From contig UZAE01001143.1 in the NCBI GenBank assembly GCA_900617975.1, forward strand, positions 1 through 14,990: 14,990 nt of DNA, in the 5' to 3' direction. This DNA is from Rodentolepis nana (Eukaryota > Platyhelminthes > Cestoda > Cyclophyllidea > Hymenolepididae). Shown in pieces: positions 6,591 through 13,856 of this stretch. The first letter of the stretch is position 1, and each line of letters begins with the position of its first letter. The translations under genes were made by a program, and so were the position numbers. Below the pieces are notes generated by a model. The model saw nothing but the letters and a program-made list of their open reading frames with translations. It made no database searches and was not told the origin of the DNA.

Positions 6591-6913
6591 CCCCAAGGGT
6601 GGGGGGGGTACATTTATAGCAGTTCATTAGCTGTCTTCTTGCTTCCCAGTATCTCTGGGTTTCCGTCGTTGTCTTTAGGGATGGACATCGAACCAGGTGG
6701 GTCTTCTCCATTTCCTCCTGTGCTGCAATGTTGCCTTGGCCATTTTCTTAAACAACTATGGGTGTCGTGGGTTAGGAGTACCCCAAGGATAAACTCCGAG
6801 AACCACCAAATCCCACTTAGTGCACTTTATACTCAATGAAAATATTTGTGGACATTGAATTTCAGGTGGATGAAATCAAGGAAAATGAAACTATTTCACT
6901 TAAAGTAACATCA
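6591..6913. other. Intergenic, GC-richer segment of unknown origin
   Basis: After a G run (6601-6609), the stretch ~6630-6830 is visibly richer in G+C than the surrounding DNA. It is open for 66 codons on the plus strand (6639-6839) without a recognisable domain. It could be a fragment of another mobile element or of a pseudogene; I do not recognise it. The rest, 6840-6913, is ordinary AT-rich sequence. Confidence 0.35.
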
Positions 6914-7166
6914 GGCATTTGACTTCTGACTTCAAACTACCACGACCCCCCCCCCTGGCTGACATATTCGACCCCTTCCACAGTACTCAACTTACCTTTT
7001 TCTCTACCTTTGTGTCTGTCTGCCTCTTTTACATCTTTGAATCGCTCTTCTGTTCCTCACCCCTCGAATTTCTGCTACTTTGATGAACCTTCCCTCTGTG
7101 AAGCCTGAAGTCAACTAAAGGGCTAATGATACCTATCATAACGCCTGCCATTTGAAATAAATAAAT
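6914..7166 (+). mobile_element. R5: 5'-truncated retroposon copy
   Basis: Begins inside the spacer (GGCATTTGACTTCTGACTTC), so the ribozyme is absent. It continues through a CCACGA-C10 run (6946-6955), the CACAGTACTCA segment, the pyrimidine-rich middle, TGAAGCCTGAAGTCAACTAA and the hairpin ATGATA-CC-TATCAT (7126-7139), to the AAATAAATAAAT tail. A 5' truncation is the usual product of incomplete reverse transcription. No target duplication was found because R6 abuts the tail. Confidence 0.82.
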
Positions 7167-7398
7167 ACATCAAAGTGAAGGGAGAGGGGGAACAGAAGAG
7201 AGTTTTAAAGATGTAAAAGAGACAGACACAAAGGTAGAAAAAGGTGAGGTGAGTACTGCGACATTATTCGAATATGAAATTCAGTGGGGTCTTGGTAGTT
7301 TGAAGTCAGAAGTCAACTGCCGGTTAATAGACTTTTTTGCCGTATGAGTATACGGTGCCCAGGGTGCACCACGTGGAGGTAAGTCTATCGCACACCCC
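7167..7398 (-). mobile_element. R6: retroposon copy with intact 5' end, lacking its 3' end
   Basis: The minus-strand 5' end, GGGG, is at 7398-7395. The copy runs leftward to ACATCAAAGTGAAGG at 7167, where it stops about 80 bases short of a normal 3' end, exactly at the tail of R5. The missing 3' part together with the head-to-head contact suggests insertion followed by deletion or an inversion, or a template switch. With R5 it forms an inverted repeat with arms of roughly 150 bases or more. Confidence 0.82.
7327..7398 (-). ncRNA. R6 HDV-like ribozyme, all helices intact
   Basis: On the minus strand from 7398: P1 GGGGTGT pairs with GCACCCT; P2 ATAGACTT pairs perfectly with AAGTCTAT; P3 is ACC/GGT with loop TCCACGT. 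Then come GGGCA, the P4 hairpin CCGTAT-ACTC-ATACGG (six perfect pairs), the catalytic-C segment CAAAAA, and the end of P2' at 7327. It differs from R2 mainly in having one more P4 pair and GGGCA instead of GGGCAA before it. With R2 it is the best candidate for activity in the window. Confidence 0.82.
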
Positions 7399-7658
7399 TG
7401 TGTCATTGTTCGTCTATGTTTAACTTATTTAAACCAAAATCTGAAAACTCATTTTTGCCCAATGGTGTCTGCCTTTATTTTTTTCACACTTGAGACTCTG
7501 AATTGCTTTCCATAAGTCTTTGGCTTGTTTAAAATACCACTGGATAAAAGTAATGGGCACTGTCCATTATTGGGGTTTCAGTAACCTCAAGAACTTTGAG
7601 GTGTAAGATATTCAGAATTGCAACTTTCACCCATTGCTTAGACATTCATTCCACCTTA
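7399..7658. other. Intergenic spacer, no gene seen
   Basis: 260 bases of AT-rich sequence between R6 and R7. No open frame of note, no RNA gene and no repeat. Confidence 0.6.
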
Positions 7659-7671
7659 TTTCATGATTCCA
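7659..7671. repeat. Target-site duplication of R7, left copy
   Basis: TTTCATGATTCCA at 7659-7671 is repeated exactly at 7989-8001, 13 bases (14 if the A shared with the tail counts). The left copy ends directly against GGGG. Confidence 0.9.
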
Positions 7672-7743
7672 GGGGTGTGCGATAGACTTACCTCCACGTG
7701 GTGCACCCTGGGGACCGTATACTCATACGGCAAAAAAGCCTAT
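7672..7743 (+). ncRNA. R7 HDV-like ribozyme, lightly damaged
   Basis: P1 (GGGGTGT/GCACCCT), P3/L3 (ACC TCCACGT GGT) and P4 (CCGTAT-ACTC-ATACGG) are intact. Two changes stand out: GGGGACC in place of GGGCAAC or GGGCACC after P1', and AAGCCTAT in the P2' strand, which leaves one A-C mismatch inside P2. Activity may be reduced. Confidence 0.75.
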
Positions 7744-7988
7744 TAACCGGCAGTTGACTTCTGACTTTAAACTACCATCACCCCACTGTGTGTCATATTC
7801 GACTACTTTCACAGTACTCACCCCACCTTTTTCTACCTTTGTGTCTGTCTCTTTTACATCTTTGAAACGCCCTTCTGTTACCCCTCTCGACTTTTTTCAC
7901 TTTGATGTTCATTCCCCTCTGTGAAGCCTGAAGTTAACTAAAGGGCTAATGATAACTATCAAAACGCCTGCCATTTAATATAAATAAA
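7672..7988 (+). mobile_element. R7: full-length retroposon copy (317 bases)
   Basis: Complete copy with the 5' ribozyme (7672-7743), the CGGCAGTTGACTTCTGACTT spacer, an ACCATCACCCCACTGT segment, CATATTCGACTACTTTCACA, a pyrimidine-rich middle, TGAAGCCTGAAGTTAACTA, AAGGGCTAATGATAACTATC and an AATATAAATAAA tail. It is flanked by a perfect 13-base duplication, so it inserted fairly recently compared with R4. Confidence 0.9.
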
Positions 7989-8001
7989 TTTCATGATTCC
8001 A

Positions 8002-9168
8002 AATTGTTGTAAAGTAAATGTGGTATCCGTCGGGCTCCAGGTGTCAGACCACATGACAGACTCTCTTTGAGACATGGAGACTTGACACGCATTGTCTTAT
8101 TCCCTCTTTAACGTGTGTCTAGCGTATCGATCTAATTGGTTGCAATTGACACAGTGTAATAAAATATGATTTCGATATGACACATGCACTCTGCAGTTAC
8201 CTGGTTCTTTTTTGTTAGCTAAATGTCATTTATTGATTTTACGCTCGATTAATATCAACTTGATGCCTACGCAATAGGCCAAAATTTCCTCATTAGTATT
8301 CATTTTCCCCTTGAAGTGACAGTTGTCTGTGGAAGTGTATAGGACATTTTAAATTGCGAAATTGTAACTATTTTTTACTCTCTTAAAACAATTATTGCTG
8401 GAAAAAAGTAATGGAAAGAACAAAGCACTGCAACAATTCACATGATCGTATTCATTTAAGTTTGGCGTCAAGGTACTTATCGTTGCACTCTTATATAATT
8501 GGTTATTACACTGGCTTCTAGTAAGTGTGGTGAGTTTTGAACGATTTTCTCCTCTAATTCCATATATTTTCGAAACTATTAAATTGGATTTTTTGCCTAA
8601 ATGAAAGCCGTGAAATTGTCACATCTTTGAAATCTTCTGCTCGAACAGCTTCACAGTTCATTGGCTAATGAATGCCACCACCGAATAAAATTATATTCTC
8701 TTTGTCTCCTCACAATTAAACTTGTTAGGAAAAGTGAGGTAGCTAAATGACCAAAATTCATCAATTCGACACCTGAAGCTACCCAAAAGGAAGAGGAAGA
8801 AGATATATTGTCATCACATTTATCTCCTTGTTACATACAACTTCTGAATATTAGTAAAATATGTCACCTTAAAGCGATTTCATTCCCCACAACAGTGGTC
8901 GGTAAGACCCTTATTCGCGAACGCGTATCATTTATGGCGTTTTCAATAGGCACAGACAATATTTCATTCCGTTAGCTATCATTTTATAAGTCATTAAATA
9001 TTTTGAATTTAAATTGTCTGTGAGTATAACCCGCGTGCCTTCTCTCTTGTCTGTCATGGGTTCGGTTCTGATGCAGTAATCTACCGATTTCCCCGCTACT
9101 TATTGAATTTAAGTAGAAATATTTCTAAAGGTTAAGTAAGTTTAAAGGTGTCAAAATTTGTACCCTTA
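8002..9168. other. Intergenic, no gene seen
   Basis: About 1.17 kb of AT-rich, apparently unique sequence. No open frame with recognisable content, no RNA gene, no retroposon copy and no strong simple repeat. A purine-rich stretch (AAAAGGAAGAGGAAGAAGA near 8785-8803) is the only local oddity. Confidence 0.6.
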
Positions 9169-9179
9169 TTTTTTACACG
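9169..9179. repeat. Target-site duplication of R8, left copy
   Basis: TTTTTTACACG at 9169-9179 recurs at 9496-9506. Three bases (AAT, 9180-9182) lie between this copy and the GGGG start of R8, unlike R2, R3 and R7, where the duplication touches GGGG. Confidence 0.8.
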
Positions 9180-9495
9180 AATGGGGTGTGCGATAGACTT
9201 AACTCCACGTGGTGCACTCTGGGCAACGTATACTCATATGGCAAAAATGTCTATTAACCGGCAGTTGACTTCTCACTTCAAACTGCCATCACATCACTCT
9301 ATGTCATATTTCACAGTACTCACCTCACCTTTGTTCTACCTTTGCGTTTGTCTCTTACATCTTTGAAACACTCTTCTGTTCCCCCCCCCTCTCGACTTTT
9401 TTCACTTTGATGTTCATCTTCCTTTCTGTAAAGCCCGAAGTCAACTAAAGGGCTAATGATACCTATCACAACGTCTGCCGTTTGAAATAAATAAA
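9180..9495 (+). mobile_element. R8: full-length retroposon copy
   Basis: The element proper starts at 9183 (313 bases to the tail end). It has the ribozyme, a spacer with ACTGCCATCACATCACTCTA, a short deletion relative to R2 and R7 (CATATTTCACAG instead of CATATTCGACTACTTTCACAG), a pyrimidine-rich middle with CCTTTGCGTTTGTCTCTTAC and a C run, and TAAAGCCCGAAGTCAACTAA, AATGATACCTATCAC and a GAAATAAATAAA tail. The deletion and several substitutions are shared with R9, so these two belong to one subfamily. Confidence 0.87.
9183..9254 (+). ncRNA. R8 HDV-like ribozyme, decayed
   Basis: The fold is still recognisable, with GGGCAAC and L3 TCCACGT kept. P1' reads GCACTCT (a G.U pair replaces G-C). 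The P3 5' strand reads AAC (one mismatch with GGT). P4 is CGTAT/ATATG (one wobble). P2' reads ATGTCTAT (one mismatch with ATAGACTT). Weak activity or none is expected. Confidence 0.7.
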
Positions 9496-9506
9496 TTTTT
9501 TACACG

Positions 9507-9990
9507 CGTCACGCTTTCAATTCCCCGTATTCCTATTCCACCAACCTCCCCCCCCCCCCAATCGATCAATTCAAGGTCGTATCTCCTTGAGACCATTGAG
9601 AGATAAATTGCATCCCCATTAATTTCATCCGACCATAATAAGTATTGGCCAAATCTCATTGGTTATTTCCAATACAACACTATTAGTTTCTGAACAGCAT
9701 CTTTTATAGGTTAAATAAATCAATACTGCGGGCCTTGATTGTAATCGTCTCAATAATTAACTTTACCTATAGAATCACCCATTCACATCGATTGCTGATT
9801 ACCCTAATCAAAAATGGTAGAATTCAGTGGAAATGCTATTTTAGATGTACCAATAGACGAGTCATAGATTGTCACTGCAAATGGCAAATCAATTATCAAT
9901 GAACGGATCTTCTTTTGGCACAAGGCGGAAATGTAGTGAACTGCACTTGAGTTACGTAAACACTTGAACAAACGATTTCCCTCAAAATCA
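9507..9990. other. Intergenic, no gene seen
   Basis: AT-rich, with a 12-base C tract at 9548-9559. The 68-codon frame on the minus strand has no recognisable content. GGTAGAATTCAGTG at 9816-9829 also occurs at 1716-1729; its meaning is unclear. Confidence 0.55.
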
Positions 9991-10309
9991 TTTATTTATT
10001 TATACCGAATGGCAGGCTTTATGATAGTTATCATTAGCCCTTTAGCTGACTTCAGGCTTCACAGAGGAGGAGAAGGAACATCAAAGTGAAAAAAGTCGAG
10101 AGGGGGAGGGAACAGAAGAGTGTTTCAAAGATGTAAGAGACAAACGCAAAGGTAGAACAAAGGTGAGGTGAGTACTGTGAAATATGACATAGAGTGATGT
10201 GATGGCAGTTTGAAGTGAGAAGTCAACTGCCGGTTAATAGACATTTTTTGCCATATGAGTATACGTTGCCCAGGGTGCACCACGTGGAGGTAAGTCTATC
10301 GTTTACCCC
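9991..10309 (-). mobile_element. R9: full-length retroposon copy (319 bases)
   Basis: On the minus strand it runs from GGGG (10309-10306) to the tail, seen on the plus strand as TTTATTTATTTATACC at 9991. A perfect 3'-end hairpin ATGATA-GT-TATCAT (plus-strand reading) is at 10021-10034. The 5' two-thirds is nearly the same as R8, including the CATATTTCACAG deletion and CTTTGCGTTTGTCTCTTAC. The 3' third is closer to R2 (TGAAGCCTGAAGTCAGCTA, AACTATCATAAAGCCTG). I found no convincing target-site duplication. Confidence 0.87.
10237..10309 (-). ncRNA. R9 HDV-like ribozyme, P1 damaged
   Basis: From 10309 on the minus strand, P1 reads GGGGTAA, so the last two of the seven pairs with GCACCCT are lost. 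P3/L3 (ACC TCCACGT GGT) and GGGCAAC are intact. P4 is CGTAT/ATATG with one wobble. The P2' strand ATGTCTAT has one mismatch, as in R8. The fold is recognisable but likely weak. Confidence 0.7.
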
Positions 10310-11043
10310 AGCTTGAGTATCATTATTGCCCCATCAATGCCGATCGGTTTGCTGTAGAATAAAATTACAGCATGTCGTCCCCCACCCACCCCGATTAATT
10401 GGCTAATCATTCTTGATCTTTAGATATATTTGAACTTCCTGGCCTATTCGGACAAAAACGCTCACTAGGAGAAAGGAATTAACAAACAAGAAGCCTCCCC
10501 ATGAGTAGTCCAGATTCCATTAGCCAGGCTTGACTAAGTATGCGAATATGTTTCTTTATTATTAATGAAAACTGTTCTTATCGTCAACTTGTCTCCTTTC
10601 TTCCCTCCCTGAGATCTGAGTGTAGTTGTGGCTTAAAAAAGGGTATAACTAGATATATATTATAATAGCCTACCTAAACAGTTTTATTAAAAACCCAACT
10701 GTTACAATTCCGACATTTCATTGCACTGAGTATGCTTATGGAGGAATTTAGTGGAAGATGAATCACCCCGTAGATAATCCTGGCTCCTTTGATGAACGCC
10801 TGACCGATACCCGCACTCTATATGAAGTCTCGTATTTTACGACTTCCTGCCTACCCCCCCCCCCCAACACATCATTTCAACTTCGAGAAGGCGACGCTGA
10901 CAGAATGACCTTGTCCAAATCCAGTTAATGGACAGAAAGTAGTCGGTTTGGGGTGGGGTGGGGTGAGGCGAGAAGCTTTGTTTGTGGCATGATTGTGTTA
11001 GAAAAGATGAAAGGACTGCATATCCACACTTTTCCTCTGGCGC
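10310..11043. other. Intergenic, no gene seen
   Basis: No gene. Contains a 12-base C tract (10854-10865) and a GGGGTGGGGTGGGGTGAGG stretch (10950-10968) that could form a G-quadruplex on the plus strand. The minus-strand frame crossing it is low-complexity and not convincing. Confidence 0.55.
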
Positions 11044-11139
11044 GCTCTCTCTCTCTCTCACTCTCTCTCTCTTAGTTTACAAATGTCCATTCCAACTTGA
11101 TTTATATCCAATTCTCTCTCTCTCTCTCTCTCTCTCTCC
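11044..11139. repeat. Two (CT)n microsatellite tracts
   Basis: Interrupted (CT)n at about 11044-11072 and a pure (TC)n run at about 11113-11138, separated by 40 bases of ordinary sequence. These are simple repeats, probably length-polymorphic. On the plus strand they are pure pyrimidine. Confidence 0.9.
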
Positions 11140-12109
11140 AATGCGGATAAGTGAATAAGTGGAGATAAATTGGGAAAAAAAAACAATTTACGTAGAAAAG
11201 CCCTATAGAGAGAATGAAACAGGACCTTCTAGTAACTAAATTCGTGAGAATTTTGTTAACTCATCGTATATGTACTAGTAATTGTTAACTATATCTCTTT
11301 TTTTCTATTATAAATACTGCATAGGAAACGAGTTATAAGCTAAGTTTAAGAGTAAACGAATTTAGCCTACCACGAACAATTCGTTCCATGCAGTGAAATT
11401 TAAAAAGTTATCTTATGCACTTCGGTGATGCATATTCAATTGTATTTGTAGCATTTCCACCGGTTGAATAAATTTAAATTTCCAGTTCTTCATTGAAATC
11501 GCTACAATATAGAACGTAGATTGGAAAGAGAGGAGCTTTGAAGTGGATGTTCTGACTCATATCTGCCGAGAATAGGTCATCCATTGTCATCTAGTTGGTT
11601 ATTTCTGCTCAAAATGAGGGGCAGCCGAATGTAGGCTTTTTATAAGGATATTTCTTAAAATACCCGCCCTCTATCAGCGTTAAGTGTAATGTTCATTAAT
11701 TAATTTTTATAAATCTAGTGAAGAATTTTTGGGTGAAGCTGGTTAGCTCAGAAGTTACACTCATTCCTAACTCGCGTCATTTTCCGATATCCCCTTATCA
11801 AATTACAGACTTTAATATTCTCGAGTTTATATTTCTAAATATCAATTAAGCATTAAAATAGCGTTTTTCTTATGAGGCGTCTTAAGTCCTATGATAATTA
11901 TGGTAACGATAATTTCCCCAGCGAAAAAAACCGAAACAATAATTATATTAACGCTACAAAAATGCAGGAGAACACAACTGTATTTTAGGCAATATTCGCA
12001 AACATAAGATAATACTCTAGGTCTTACACTATTCAACTCATTCAATTGTGAAATACATGATCATATCATCAAAGGCCATGTACTAAATCACATAAAGCAG
12101 GACAAAATT
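11140..12109. other. Intergenic, no gene seen
   Basis: About 970 bases of AT-rich DNA. The minus-strand frame near 11842-12045 has no recognisable content and sits in AT-rich sequence. A TTAGCTCAGAAG segment near 11743-11754 resembles a tRNA A box but no tRNA cloverleaf can be drawn. Confidence 0.55.
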
Positions 12110-12900
12110 AAATGATAGTGTAAGCTTGTGGAAAAATGAAATCCAATTTTTTTTAAAATTACAGATCAGGCCGTGTTAAGATTAAGAAAAGCATGGAAAA
12201 TCCAACACATTTACTTAATTAACCTGGACGAAAATTATAACTAGTATAAAAAAAATTTAAAGCACTTTTAGAAAGTAAAGTTAAGCGGAGATAAAAATCT
12301 TAAAAGCATGTCTAATTTTTATCCAATTTAAAAATTTTAAGAATGAATAGCCTTTTATTTTAAATTATGGTGAATGTAAATGTACAGCTAAAAGAAAATT
12401 TAAAATAAAATATTCAAATTATAAACTTTGGCACGACGGCATTAAATGATCCTATAAGAAATTAAAACAATTTAATATAATTTTAGAAAATATTTATTAA
12501 ACCCTAAAAATTTATGAATTAAAATTTATCAAATTTGTTTAAGTGAGCCGATGACCTACGGAAAGTTTTTTCCAGTAACATATGCATGTTCAAATATAGT
12601 TTTGTGGGTGAGGTGAGGTCGCGCTTTAGCCCAAGGGTTATTAAATAATTTTTGTGTTTATTTAATGAAGTTTATATTGATATTCTGCTTTATTTCACAG
12701 GTTTTATTTCATTTGTTAAATTGATCTGTATTAGACATAGTTCGTTTTTTTTAAAATATATCTAGGTGTTTTAAAAAGTAGATATAAATTTTTAAAAATT
12801 AAAAGTGCTAATTTGTTAGATATCGATAAAAATATTTCATGATTTTTAAGTAAATAAATCTCCGAAAATTTATTACATTTTAGTTTAATAATATATTAAT
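12110..12900. other. Very AT-rich block upstream of FOXO
   Basis: Long runs of A and T with many small TTTAAAATT-type palindromes; G and C are sparse except for a short GTGGGTGAGGTGAGGTCGCG island at 12605-12624. There is no coding signal. A good acceptor-like site, CTGCTTTATTTCACAG|G, ends at 12700 and could begin the exon that carries the FOXO start (5' untranslated intron, or trans-splicing), but no matching upstream exon can be identified. Confidence 0.5.
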
Positions 12901-12995
12901 AGAAGAGACACAACTTGGCTTCCCAGTTTCTAATTTGCTTATAATCACCACTACTTTCTACGCACACAAACGTCAAAACGGATTTCCCAACCTCA

Positions 12996-13856
12996 ATGTC
13001 TGATTTGTTCCGATGCCGGGCATCAACGTGGAGTGCTGGTGCAATTCCAGACCACCACGAACACGACCCAGATCAGCCACGTATTGGGGGATTTGATTAT
13101 GGTGACTGTGCGGCCTCTGTCTCAGCAGCTGCAGCTGCTGCTCTTGCACTTCACAGCGCCAATGCCTCAGGATCTCCTATTGATCCAGTCTCAGCCAACA
13201 CTGGAACTGGCAGTTTCCACTACTCTCCCACCGATTTAACCTCTCAGGAATTCTCCAATAACTCTCGTCGCCATCCCATGCTTGACAAGGCCCCCTCTGA
13301 AACCACTTCCGATTACGCACAAAACTTTTTTAATTCTTCTCCCCCTCCACGGGGTTCGATAGATTGGAGTACATCTGGGACCTTTGCTCAGTCAAACTTC
13401 TCAGTTTTGTCAGTTACCGCTAACTCACCCTTCGGTGGGCATCATACCGATAATTCTGGTAGTCTCTTAACTCCCTACGGGGGCTCCTCTCCTTACGCAA
13501 ATGGTCAACAACAGCAGCAGCAGACCTCTCAACCTGGTCTTCATTCCGGGTCGCCAAGTTCTGTCGGAAGTCAGTTGTCAAATATAATGAGTGGTGGATT
13601 GAGCTCTAATACTCCAACAACAACAACAACACCGACTACTCAATCGTCGGGAAATGGAGGAGCATCGGGTTCAGCAGCAAAGAGACCAGCTAGACGAAAT
13701 CCCTGGGGTTCGGAAACATATTCAGATCTCATTGCCAAAGCGATCGAGTCCTATCCAGACAAACAGGCCACACTTCAACAAATCTACGATTACATCTCCA
13801 CAAATTACACGTATTTCAGGGAAAGGAGTGATCCACCAGCGTCTGCCGGTTGGAAA
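12996..13856 (+). CDS. foxo: FOXO forkhead transcription factor, 5' coding exon (residues 1-287)
   Basis: FOXO proteins are nuclear targets of insulin/PI3K-Akt signalling. Residues 6-12, RCRASTW, match the N-terminal Akt/14-3-3 site of FOXO (RxRxxTW), with Thr11 as acceptor; the Pro normally two residues after Thr is Ser here. Residues 13-227 are low-complexity: an Ala run (44-49), six Gln (171-176), a Thr run (208-212) and much Ser/Gly. Residues 233-287 are the first half of the forkhead, starting RRNPWGSETYSDLIAKAIES, then TLQQIYDYIS and YFRERSDPPASAGWK, closest to FOXO by the SAGWK end. The recognition helix, the second Akt site and the activation domain must lie in later exons, not found to 14990. 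The ATG is the first in frame after TAA at 12942; its context is weak (T at -3). Reading on past 13856 adds 31 non-forkhead residues and a stop at 13952, which I take to be intron. Confidence 0.9.

Noticed and set aside
10837..11061. 74-codon minus-strand frame
   Set aside because: Runs through C and CT simple repeats and a G-rich tract; composition-driven, no domain.
11735..11800. tRNA-like segment with TTAGCTCAGAAG
   Set aside because: Only an A-box resemblance. No GGTTCGAATCC-type B box, no T arm and no seven-base acceptor stem could be drawn.
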